Made by a program: the position numbers and the translations under genes
The notes under the pieces: generated by a model
What the model was told of the DNA's origin: nothing
The model's database searches: none
The model's input: only the letters and a program-made list of their open reading frames with translations
NCBI RefSeq assembly: GCF_029227915.1
Contig: NC_079881.1
Span: forward strand, 2,666,001-2,730,000
Length of the DNA stretch: 64,000 nt
Source of the DNA: Hydractinia symbiolongicarpus
Lineage: Eukaryota; Cnidaria; Hydrozoa; Anthoathecata; Hydractiniidae
Direction: 5' to 3'
In this document: positions 26,301-38,656 of the stretch, piece after piece
Layout: the number at the start of each line of letters is the position of its first letter
How positions within the stretch are numbered: position 1 is the first letter of the stretch

Positions 26301-27461
26301 GCGCGCAATAACGGCTAGGATTGGTCCCACAGTAAAAAATGACTTATTTATCTAAATTTTTAAATGAAGCGCTTCCACAGCGCCAAGTGCAATCGCTGAG
26401 TTCCAAAAATCATGTCAAACTAAGAAAAATGTAATTTCTTGGAGTCCAGTTGGCTCACTTATCACATTTATAAGGTCACAGGCCAACGTTAAGTCAATTA
26501 AGTCCCACAGTCAATCGTTTCATTGCTAAAAAAGCGATATAACTTAGTAATATCGGAAAAATGTCACTAAATACATGTTGGTACGAATATGTGATGCGGC
26601 CGTTGTATCTCAAACGGATTGATACCGCCACGAAGTCAATGAGGTTTAGTTTTTGTGAATGTCTCTATTTCTTCAGTGCGTGCTAACGGCCAGGATTGGT
26701 CCCACAGTAAAAAAAGACTGATTTATCTAAATTTTTAAAAAAAAGCGCTACCACAGAGCATAGTGTACTCGCTGAATTCCAGCAATCATCTCGAATTAAG
26801 AAGATTGTTATTCCTTGGAGTCCAATTAGCTCATTTATCGCATCTATAATGTCACAGTCCAGAATCTGTTCAATTAAGTCCCACAGTCAATCGCTTCACT
26901 GTTAAAAGCGATACAACTTTGTAATATCGGTAAAAAATCACTAAATACATGTTGGTACGAATATGTGACGCAACCGTTGTAACTCAAACGGACTGACACC
27001 GTTAGAACGTCAATGAAATGTAGTTTTTGAAACTGTCTCTATTTCTTCAGGGCGCGATAACGGCTAGGATTGTACCCACAGTAAAAAATGACTTATTTAT
27101 CTAAATTTTTAACTGAAGCGCTTCCACAACGCCCAGTGTAATCGCTGAGTTCCAACAATCATGTCAAAGTAAGAAGAGTGTTATTTCTTGTAGTCCAGTT
27201 GTCTCACTTATCACATTTATAAGGTCACAGGCCAAAGTTAGTTCAATTAAGTCCCACCGTCAATCGTTTCACTGTTAAAAGCGATACAACCTAGTAATAT
27301 CAGAAAAATATCGCTAAATACATGTTGGTACGAATATGTGACCCAACCGTTGTAACTCAAACGGACTGACACCGTTAGAAAGTCAGTGAAATGTAGTATT
27401 TGAAACTGTCTCTATTTCCTCAGCGCGTGCTAACTGCTAGGATTGGTCCCACAGTAGAAAC
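23354..27461 (+). repeat. 11-mer variant of the block 4 unit, 4108 bp (M64-M74)
   Basis: It starts with the 'agaaactgaatttcttatc' monomer and ends with the 'tttttaactgaagcg' monomer, as in the next unit. It lacks counterparts of M76 and M77 and has a different middle. M67-M71 correspond to M82-M86 at an offset of about 5602 bp. Several monomers are 375 bp because of two extra A in 'cattgttaaaaaagcg'. Confidence 0.75.
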
Positions 27462-30400
27462 TGAATTTCTTATCTTAATTTTTAAATGAAGCGCTACCAC
27501 AGCGCCCAGTGTAACCCCTGAGTTTTGACAATCATGTCAAATTAAGAAGAATGTTATTTCTTGGAGTCCAGTTGGCTCACTTATCACATTTATAAGGTCA
27601 CAGACCAAAGTTAGTTCAATTAAGTTCCACAGTCAATCGTTTCATTGTTAAAAGCGATATAACTTAACAATATCGGAAAAATGTCACTAAATACATGTAG
27701 GTACGAATATGTGACCCAACCGTTGTAACTCAAACGGACTGTCACCGTTAGAAAGTCAGTGAGATGTAGTTTTTGAAACTGTCGCCCTTTCTTCAGCACG
27801 CGATAACGGCTAGGATTGGTCCCACAGTAAAGAATGACTTATTTATCTCAATTTTTAAATGAAGCGCTTCCACAGCGCCCAGTGTAATTGCTGAGTTCCA
27901 ACAATCATGTCAAATTAAGAAGATTGATATTTCTTGGGGTCCAATTGTCTTATTTATCACATTTATCAGGTCACAGTCCAAAGTTAATTCAATTAAGTCC
28001 CACAGTCAATCGTTTCACTGTTAAAAACGATGCAACCTAGTAATATCGGAAAAAAATCACTAAATACATGTTGGTACGACTATGTGACGCAACCGTTGTA
28101 ACTCAAACGGACTGATACTGTTAGAACGTCATTGAAAGGTAGTTTTTGAAACTGTCTCTATTTCTTCAGCGTGCAATAACGACTCGGATTGGTCCCACAG
28201 TAAAAAATTACTTATTTATCTAAATTTTTAAATGAAGCGCTGCCACAGCGCCAAGTGCAATCGCTGAGTTCCAACAATCATGTCAAGGTAAGAAAAATGT
28301 TATTTCTTGGAGTCCAGTTGGCTCACTTATCACATTTATAAGGTCACAGGCCAAAGTTAGTTCAATTAAGTCCCACAGTCAATCATTTCATTGTTAAAAG
28401 CGATATAACTTAGTAATATCGGAAAAATGTCACTAAATACATGTTGGTACGAATATATGACGCAGCCGTTGTATCTCAAACGGATTGATACCGCCATGAA
28501 GTCAATGAGATTTAGTTTTTAAGAATGTCTCTATTTCTTCAGTGCGATCTAACGGCTAGGATTGGTCCCACAGTAAAGAATGACTTATTTATCTAAAGTT
28601 TTAAATGAAGCGCTACCACAGCGCCCAATGTAATCGCTGAGTTCCGGCAATCATTTCAAATTAAGAAGAATGTTACTTCTTGGAGTCCAATTGTCTCATT
28701 TATCACATTTATCAGGTCACAGTCCAAAGTTAGTTTAATTAAGTCCAACCGACAATCGTTTCACTGTTAAAAGCGATGCATCCTAGTAATATCAGAAAAA
28801 TATGGCTAAATATATGTTGGTACGAATATGTGACCAAACCGTTGTAACTCAAACGGACTGATACAGTTAGAACGTCATTGAAAGGTAGTTTTTGAAACTG
28901 TCTCTATTTCTTCAGCGCGCAATAACTGCTAGGATTGGTCCCACAGTAAAAAATGACTTATTTATCTAAATTTTTAAATGAAGCGCTTCCACAGCGCCCA
29001 GTGCAATCACTGAGTTCCAAAAATCATGTCAAACTAAGAAAAATGTAATTTCTTGGAGTCCAGTTGGCTCACTTATCACATTTATAAGGTCACAGGCCAA
29101 CGTTAAGTCAATTAAGTCCCACAGTCAATCGTTTCATTGCTAAAAAAGCGATATAACTTAGTAATATCGGAAAAATGTCACTAAATACATGTTGGTACGA
29201 ATATGTGATGCGGCCGTTGTATCTCAAACGGCTTGATACCGCCACGAAGTCAATAAAATTTAGTTTTTGAGAATGTCTCTATTTCTTCAGTGCGTGCTAA
29301 CGGCCAGGCTTGGTTCCACAGTAAAAAAAGACTGATTTATCTAAATTTTTAAAAAAAGCGCTACCACAGAGCATAGTGTACTCGCTGAATTCCAGCAATC
29401 ATCTCGAATTAAGAAGATTGTTATTCCTTGGAGTCCAATTAACTCATTTATCGCATCTATAATGTCACAGTGCAGAATCAGCTCAATTAAGTCCCACAGT
29501 CAATCGCTTCACTGTTAAAAGCGATACAACTTTGTAATATCGGTAAAAAATCACTAAATACATGTTGGTACGAATATGTGACGCAACTGTTGTAACTCAA
29601 ACGGACTGACACCGTTAGAACGTCATTGAAAGGTAGTTTTTGAAACTGTCTCTAATTCTTCAGCGCGCAATAACGGCTAGGATTGGTCCCACAGTAAAAA
29701 ATGACTTATTTATCTAAATTTTTAAATGAAGCGCTACCACTGCGCCCAGTGTAATCGCTGAGTTCCGGCAATCATTTCAAATTAAGAAGAATGTTACTTC
29801 TTGGAGTCCAATTGTCTCATTTATCACATTCATCATGTTACAGTCCAAAGTTAGTTTAATTAAGTCCAACCGACAATCGTTTCACTGTTAAAAGCGATGC
29901 ATCCTAGTAATATCAAAAAAATATGGCTAAATACATGTTGGTACGGATATGTGACCAAACCGTTGTAACTCAAACGGACTGATACCGTTAGAACTTCATT
30001 GAAAGGCAGTTTTTGAAACTGTCTCTATTTCTTCAGCGCGCAATAACTGCTAGGATTGGTCCCACAGTAAAAAATGACTTATTTATCTAAATTTTTGAAT
30101 GAAGCGCTTCCACAGCGCCAAGTGCAATCGCTGAGTTCCAAAAATCATGTCAAACTAAGAAAAATGTAATTTCTTGTAGTCCAGTTGGCTCACTTATCAC
30201 ATTTATAAGGTCACAGGCCAACGTTAGTTCAATTAAGTCCCACAGTCAATCATTTCATTGTTAAAAAAGCGATATAACTTAGTAATATCGGAAAAATGTC
30301 ATTAAATACATGTTGGTACGAATATGTGATGCGGCTGTTGTATCTCAAACGGCTTGATACCGCCACGAAGTCAATGAGATTTAGTTTTTGAGAATGGCTG

Positions 30401-32316
30401 TATTTCTTCAGTGCGTGCTAACGGCCAGGATTGGTCCCACAGTAAAAAAGACTTATTTATCTAAATTATTAAAAAAACGCTACCACAGAGCATAGTGTAC
30501 TTGCTGAATTCCAGCAATCATCTCGAATTAAGAAGATTTTTATTCCTTGGACTCCAATTAACTCATTTATCGCATCTATAATGTCACAGTCCAGAATCAG
30601 CTCAATTAAGTCCCACAGTCAATCGCTTCACTGTTAAAAGCGATACAACTTTGTAATATCGGTAAAAAATCACTAAATACATGTTGGTACGAATATGTGA
30701 CGCAACTGTTGTAACTCAAACGGACTGACACCGTTAGAACGTCATTGAAAGGTAGTTTTTGAAACTGTCTCTAATTCTTCAGCGCGCAATAACGGCTAGG
30801 ATTGGTCCCACAGTAAAAAATGACTTATTTATCTAAATTTTTAAATGAAGCGCTACCACTGCGCCCAGTGTAATCGCTGAGTTCCGGCAATCATTTCAAA
30901 TTAAGAAGAATGTTACTTCTTGGAGTCCAATTGTCTCATTTATCACATTCATCATGTTACAGTCCAAAGTTAGTTTAATTAAGTCCAACCGACAATCGTT
31001 TCACTGTTAAAAGCGATGCATCCTAGTAATATCAAAAAAATATGGCTAAATACATGTTGGTACGAATATGTGACCAAACCGTTGTAACTCAAACGGACTG
31101 ATACCGTTAGAACTTCATTGAAAGGCAGTTTTTTAAAAACTGTCTCTATTTCTTCAGCGCGCAATAACTGCTAGGATTGGTCCCACAGTAAAAAATGACT
31201 TATTTATCTAAATTTTTAAATGAAGCGCTTCCACAGCGCCAAGTGCAATCGCTGAGTTCCAAAAATCATGTCAAACTAAGAAAAATGTAATTTCTTGTAG
31301 TCCAGTTGGCTCACTTATCACATTTATAAGGTCACAGGCCAACGTTAGTTCAATTAAGTCCCACAATCAATCATTTCATTGTTAAAAAAGCGATATAACT
31401 TAGTAATATCGGAAAAATGTCACTAAATACATGTTGGTACGAATATGTGATGCGGCTGTTGTATCTCAAACGGCTTGATACCGCCACGAAGTCAATGAGA
31501 TTTAGTTTTTGAGAATGTCTCTATTTCTTCAGTGCGTGCTAACGGCCAGGCTTGGTTCCACAGTAAAAAAAGACTGATTTATCTAAATTTTTAAAAAAAG
31601 CGCTACCACAGAGCATAGTGTACTCGCTGAATTCCAGCAATCATCTCGAATTAAGAAGATTGTTATTCCTTGGAGTCCAATTAGCTCATTTATCGCATCT
31701 ATAATGTCACAGTCCAGAATCTGTTCAATTAAGTCCCACAGTCAATCGCTTCACTGTTAAAAGCGATACAACTTTGTAATATCGGTAAAAAATCACTAAA
31801 TACATGTTTGTACGAATATGTGACGCAACCGTTGTAACTCAAACGGACTGACACCGTTAGAACGTCAATGAAATGTAGTTTTTGAAACTGTCTCTATTTC
31901 TTCAGGGCGCGATAACGGCTAGGATTGTACCCACAGTAAAAAATGACTTATTTATCTAAATTTTTAACTAAAGCGCTTCCACAACGCCCAGTGTAATCGC
32001 TGAGTTCCAACAATCATGTCAAAGTAAGAAGAGTGTTATTTCTTGTAGTCCAGTTGTCTCACTTATCACATTTATAAGGTCACAGGCCAAAGTTAGTTCA
32101 ATTAGGTCCCACCGTCAATCGTTTCACTGTTAAAAGCGATGCAACCTAGTAATATCAGAAAAATATCGCTAAATACATGTTGGTACGAATATGTGACCCA
32201 ACCGTTGTAACTCAAACGGACTGACACCGTTAGAAAGTCAGTGAAATGTAGTATTTGAAACTGTCTCTATTTCCTCAGCGCGTGCTAACGGCTAGGATTG
32301 GTCCCACAGTAGAAAC
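27462..32316 (+). repeat. 13-mer higher-order unit, 4855 bp (M75-M87)
   Basis: M75 to M84 lie 4855 bp before their counterparts M88 to M97 (27463/32318, 27836/32691, 28582/33437, 29330/34185, 30450/35305 by the 'gactta' base). Marker monomers include one with 'ggactgtcaccgttag' and one with 'tttttaagaatgtctc' and 'gtgcgatctaacgg'. M85 (31196-31570) carries a small duplication, 'ttttttaaaaactg'. Confidence 0.85.
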
Positions 32317-35300
32317 TGAATTTCTTATCTTAATTTTTAAATGAAGCGCTACCACAGCACCCAGTGTAACCCCTGAGTTTTGACAATCATGTCAAATTAA
32401 GAAGAATGTTATTTCTTGGAGTCCAGTTGGCTCACTTATCACATTTATAAGGTCACAGACCAAAGTTAGTTCAATTAAGTTCCACAGTCAATCGTTTCAT
32501 TGTTAAAAGCGATATAACTTAACAATATCGGAAAAATGTCACTAAATACATGTAGGTACGAATATGTGACCCAACCGTTGTAACTCAAACGGACTGTCAC
32601 CGTTAGAAAGTCAGTGAGATGTAGTTTTTGAAACTGTCGCCCTTTCTTCAGCACGCGATAACGGCTAGGATTGGTCCCACAGTAAAGAATGACTTATTTA
32701 TCTCAATTTTTAAATGAAGCGCTTCCACAGCGCCCAGTGTAATTGCTGAGTTCTAACAATCATGTCAAATTAAGAAGATTGATATTTCTTGGGGTCCAAT
32801 TGTCTTATTTATCACATTTATCAGGTCACAGTCCAAAGTTAATTCAATTAAGTCCCACAGTCAATCGTTTCACTGTTAAAAACGATGCAACCTAGTAATA
32901 TCGGAAAAAAATCACTAAATACATGTTGGTACGACTATGTGACGCAACCGTTGTAACTCAAACGGACTGATACTGTTAGAACGTCATTGAAAGGTAGTTT
33001 TTGAAACTGTCTCTATTTCTTTAGCGTGCAATAACGACTCGGATTGGTCCCACAGTAAAAAATGACTTATTTATCTAAATTTTTAAATGAAGCGCTGCCA
33101 CAGCGCCAAGTGCAATCGCTGAGTTCCAACAATCATGTCAAGGTAAGAAAAATGTTATTTCTTGGAGTCCAGTTGGCTCACTTATCACATTTATAAGGTC
33201 ACAGGCCAAAGTTAGTTCAATTAAGTCCCACAGTCAATCATTTCATTGTTAAAAGCGATATAACTTAGTAATATCGGAAAAATGTCACTAAATACATGTT
33301 GGTACGAATATATGACGCAGCCGTTGTATCTCAAACGGATTGATACCGCCATGAAGTCAATGAGATTTAGTTTTTAAGAATGTCTCTATTTCTTCAGTGC
33401 GATCTAACGGCTAGGATTGGTCCCACAGTAAAGAATGACTTATTTATCTAAAGTTTTAAATGAAGCGCTACCACAGCGCCCAATGTAATCGCTGAGTTCC
33501 GGCAATCATTTCAAATTAAGAAGAATGTTACTTCTTGGAGTCCAATTGTCTCATTTATCACATTTATCATGTCACAGTCCAAAGTTAGTTTAATTAAGTC
33601 CCACCGACAATCGTTTCACTGTTAAAAGCGATGCATCCTAGTAATATCAGAAAAATATGGCTAAATACATGTTGGTACGAATATGTGACCAAACCGTTGT
33701 AACTCAAACGGACTGATACAGTTAGAACGTCATTGAAAGGTAGTTTTTGAAACTGTCTCTATTTCTTCAGCGCGCAATAACTGCTAGGATTGGTCCCACA
33801 GTAAAAAATGACTTATTTATCTAAATTTTTAAATGAAGCGCTTCCACAGCGCCCAGTGCAATCACTGAGTTCCAAAAATCATGTCAAACTAAGAAAAATA
33901 TAATTTCTTGTAGTCCACTTGGCTCACTTATCACATTTATAAGGTCACAGGCCAACGTTAGTTCAAATAAGTCCCACAGTCAATCATTTCATTGTTAAAA
34001 AAGCGATATAACTTAGTAATATCGGAAAAATGTCACTAAATACATGTTGGTACGAATATGTGATACGGCCGTTGTATCTCAAACGGCTTGATACCGCCAC
34101 GAAGTCAATGAGATTTAGTTTTTGAGAATGTCTCTATTTCTTCAGTGCGTGCTAACGGCCAGGCTTGGTTCCACAGTAAAAAAAGACTGATTTATCTAAA
34201 TTTTTAAAAAAAGCGCTACCACAGAGCATAGTGTACTCGCTGAATTCCAGCAATCATCTCGAATTAAGAAGATTGTTATTCCTTGGAGTCCAATTAACTC
34301 ATTTATCGCATCTATAATGTCACAGTGCAGAATCAGCTCAATTAAGTCCCACAGTCAATCGCTTCACTGTTAAAAGCGATACAACTTTGTAATATCGGTA
34401 AAAAATCACTAAATACATGTTGGTACGAATATGTGACGCAACTGTTGTAACTCAAACGGATTGACACCGTTAGAACGTCATTGAAAGGTAGTTTTTGAAA
34501 CTGTCTCTAATTCTTCAGCGCGCAATAACGGCTAAGATTGGTCCCACAGTAAAAAATGACTTATTTATCTAAATTTTTAAATGAAGCGCTACCACTGCGC
34601 CCAGTGTAATCGCTGAGTTCCGGCAATCATTTCAAATTAAGAAGAATTTTACTTCTTGGAGTCCAATTGTCTCATTTATCACATTCATCATGTTACAGTC
34701 CAAAGTTAGTTTAATTAAGTCCAACCGACAATCGTTTCACTGTTAAAAGCGATGCATCCTAGTAATATCAAAAAAATATGGCTAAATACATGTTGGTACG
34801 AATATGTGACCAAACCGTTGTAACTCAAACGGACTGATACCGTTAGAACTTCATTGAAAGGCAGTTTTTGAAACTGTCTCTATTTCTTCAGCGCGCAATA
34901 ACTGCTAGGATTGGTCCCACAGTAAAAAATGACTTATTTATCTAAATTTTTGAATGAAGCGCTTCCACAGCGCCAAGTGCAATCGCTGAGTTCCAAAAAT
35001 CATGTCAAACTAAGAAAAATGTAATTTCTTGTAGTCCAGTTGGCTCACTTATCACATTTATAAGGTCACAGGCCAACGTTAGTTCAATTAAGTCCCACAG
35101 TCAATCATTTCATTGTTAAAAAAGCGATATAACTTAGTAATATCGGAAAAATGTCACTAAATACATGTTGGTACGAATATGTGATGCGGCTGTTGTATCT
35201 CAAACGGCTTGATACCGCCACGAAGTCAATGAGATTTAGTTTTTGAGAATGGCTGTATTTCTTCAGTGCGTGCTAACGGCCAGGATTGGTCCCACAGTAA

Positions 35301-36048
35301 AAAAGACTTATTTATCTAAATTATTAAAAAAACGCTACCACAGAGCATAGTGTACTTGCTGAATTCCAGCAATCATCTCGAATTAAGAAGATTGTTATTC
35401 CTTGGACTCCAATTAACTCATTTATCGCATTTATAATGTCACAGTCCAGAATCAGCTCAATTAAGTCCCACAGTCAATCGCTTCACTGTTAAAAGCGATA
35501 CAACTTTGTAATATCGGTAAAAAATCACTAAATACATGTTGGTACGAATATGTGACGCAACTGTTGTAACTCAAACGGACTGACACCGTTAGAACGTCAT
35601 TGAAAGGTAGTTTTTGAAACTGTCTCTAATTCTTCAGCGCGCAATGACGGCTAGGATTGGTCCCACAGTAAAAAATGACTTATTTATCTAAATTTTTAAA
35701 TGAAGCGCTACCACTGCGCCCAGTGTAATCGCTGAGTTCCGGCAATCATTTCAAATTAAGAAGAATGTTACTTCTTGGAGTCCAATTAGCTCATTTATCT
35801 CATCTATAATGTCACAGTCCAAAATCTGTTCAATTAAGTCCCACAGTCAATTGCTTCACTGTTAAAAGCGATACAACTTTGTAATATCGGTAAAAAATCA
35901 CTAAATACATGTTGGTACGACTATGTGACGCAACCGTTGTAACTCAAACGGACTGACACCGTTAGAACGTCATTGAAAGGTAGATTTTGAAACTGTCTCT
36001 AATTCTTCAGTGTGCAATAACGGCTAGGATTGGTCCCACAGTAAAAAA
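32317..36048 (+). repeat. Broken copy of the 13-mer unit (M88-M97)
   Basis: M88-M96 follow the previous unit monomer for monomer at a constant 4855-bp offset. The copy then ends in a chimeric monomer (M97), and the 2608-bp repeat of block 5 begins, so the last three to four monomers of the 13-mer are missing. Confidence 0.8.
35676..36048 (+). repeat. Chimeric monomer at the block 4/5 edge (M97)
   Basis: The front matches the 'accactgcgcccagtg' monomers (M81, M94). From 'cttggagtccaatt' at 35774-35787 onward it becomes the 'agctcatttatctcatctat' type seen at 25967 and 49093. It marks the exchange that truncated the third block 4 unit. Confidence 0.75.
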
Positions 36049-38656
36049 TGACTTATTTATCTAAATTTTTAAATGAAGCGCTACCACTGCGCCCAGTGTA
36101 ATCGCTGAGTTCCGGCAATCATTTCAAAATAAGAAGAATGTTACTTCTTGGAATCCAATTGTCTCATTTATCACATTTATCAGGTCACAGTCCAAAGTTA
36201 GTTTAATTAAGTCCCACCGTCAATCGTTTCACTGTTAAAAGCGATGCAACCTAGTAATATCAGAAAAATATCGCTAAATACATGTTGGTACGAATATATG
36301 ACCCAACCGTTGTACCTCAAACGGACTGACACCGTTAGAAAGTCAGTGAATTGTAGTATTTGAAACTGTCTCTATTTCCTCAGCGCCCGCTAACGGCTAG
36401 GATTGGTTCCACAGTGGAAACTGAATTTTTTATCTTAATTTTTAAATGAAGCGCTACCACAGCGCCCAGTGTAATCCCTGAGTTTCGACAATCATGTCAA
36501 ATTAAGAAGAATGTTATTTGTTGGAGTCCAGTTGGCTCACTTATTACATTTATAAGGTCACAGTCCAAAGTTAGTTCAATTAAGATCCACAGTCAATCGT
36601 TTCACTGTTAAAAGCGATATAACTTAGAATTATCGGAAAGATATCACTAAATACATGTTGGTACGAATATGTGACGTACCCGGTGTGTCTCAAACGGCTT
36701 GATACCGCCACGAAATTAATGAGATTTAGTTTTTGAGAATGGCTCTATTTCTTCAGTGCGTGCAAACGGCCAGGATTGGTCCCACAGTAAAAAAGATTTA
36801 TTTATCTAAAATCTTGAAAAAAGCGCTACCACAGAGCATAGTGTACTCGCTGAATCCAAGTAATCATGTCGAATTAAGAAGAATGTTATTCCTTCGATTC
36901 CAACTGGCTCATTTATTGCATTTATAAGGTCACAGTCCAGAATCAGTTCAATTAAGTCCCACAGTCAATCGCTTCACTGTTAAAAGCGATACAACTTTGT
37001 AATATCGGAAAAAAATCACTAAATACATGCTGGTACGAATATGTGACGCAACCGTTGTAATTCAAACGGACAGACACCGTTAGAACGTCATTTAAATGTA
37101 GTTTTTGAAACTGTCTCTTTTTCTTCAGCGCGCAATAACGGCTAGGATTGGTCCCACAGTAAAAAATGACTTATTTATCTAAATTTTTAAATGAACCGCT
37201 TCCACAGCGCCCAGTGTAATCGCTGATTTCCAACAATCATGTCAAATTAAGAAGAATGTTACTTCTTGGAGTCCAATTCTCTCATTTATCACATTTATCA
37301 GGTCACAGTCCAAAGTTAGTTTAATTAAGTCCCACCGTCAATCGTTTCACTGTTAAAAGCGATGCAACCTAGTAATATCAGAAAAATATCGCTAAATACA
37401 TGTTGGTACGAATATGTGACCCAACCGTTGTATCTCAAACGGATTGATACTGCCATGAAGTCAGTGAGATTTAGTTTTTGAGAATGCCTCTATTTCTTCG
37501 GTGCGTGCTAACGGCCAGGTTTGGTCCCACAGTAAAAAAAGACTTATTTATCTAAATTTTTAAAAAAAGCGCTACCACAGAGCATAGTGTACTCGCTGAA
37601 TTCCAGCAATTATGTCGAATTAAGAAACATGTTATTCCTTGGAGTCCAATTGGCTCATTTATCGCATTTATAAGGTCACAGTCCAGAATCAGTTCAATCA
37701 AGGCCCACAGTCAATCGCTTCACTGTTAAAAGCGATACAACTTAGTAATATCGCAAAATATCACTAAATACATATTGGTACGAATATGTGACGCAACCGT
37801 TGTAACTCAAACGGACTGATACCGTTAGAACGTCATTGAAGGGTAGTTTTTGAAACTGTCCCTATTTTTTCAGGGCGCCATAACGGCTAGGATTGGTCCT
37901 ACAGTAAAAAATGACTTATTTATCTAAATTTTTAAATGAAGTGCTTCCACAGGCTTAGTGTAATCGCTGAGTTCCAACAATCTTGTTAAGATAAGAACAA
38001 TGTTATCTCTTGGAGTCCAGTTATCTCACTTATCACATTTATAAGGTCACAGGCCAAAGTTAGTTCAACTAAGTCCCACAGTCAATCATTTCATTGTTAA
38101 AAGCGATATAACTTAGTAATATCGGAAAAATGTCACTAAAAACATGTTGGTACGAATATGTAACGCAGCCGTTGTATCTCAAACGGATTGATACTGCCAC
38201 GAAGTCAGTGAGATTTAGTTTTTGAGAATGCCTCTATTTCTTCAGTGCGTGCTAACGACCAGGATTTGTGCCACAGTAAAAAAAGACTTATTTATCTAAA
38301 TTTTTAAAACAAGCGCTACCACTGAGCATAGTGTTCTCGCTGAATTCCAGCAATCATGTCGAATTAAGAAGAATGTTATTCCTTGGAGTCCAACTGGCTC
38401 ATTTATTGCATTTATAAGGTCACAGTCCAGAATCAGTTCAATAAAGTCCCACAGTCAATCGCTTCACTGTTAAAAGCGATACAACTTTGTAATATCGGAA
38501 AAAAATCACTAAATACATGCTGGTACGAATATGTGACGCAACCGTTGTAATTCAAACGGACAGACACCGTTAGAACGTCATTTAAATGTAGTTTTTGAAA
38601 CTGTCTCTTTTTCTTCAGGGCGCAATAACGGCTAAGATTGGTCCCACAGTAAAAAA
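36049..38656 (+). repeat. 7-mer higher-order unit 1, 2608 bp (M98-M104)
   Basis: Compared by eye with the next unit, I find only four base differences in 2608 bp: two near 36127-36153, one near 37861 and one near 37936. Marker monomers include one starting 'ggaaactgaattttttatc', one with 'tctaaaatcttgaaaa' and one with 'acaggcttagtgtaatc'. The monomer order differs from the 2604-bp 7-mer of block 3, so the two 7-mers are separate inventions. Confidence 0.9.

Noticed and set aside
31125-31142. Possible small insertion or target-site duplication at 'ttttttaaaaactg' in M85
   Set aside because: It amounts to a few bases next to a T-run and an A-run and is best explained by replication slippage.
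36733-36927. A 64-codon plus-strand reading frame repeated at 39341 and 41949
   Set aside because: The spacing of 2608 bp is the higher-order period. Equivalent frames in other A/B dimers are interrupted, so nothing suggests coding selection.
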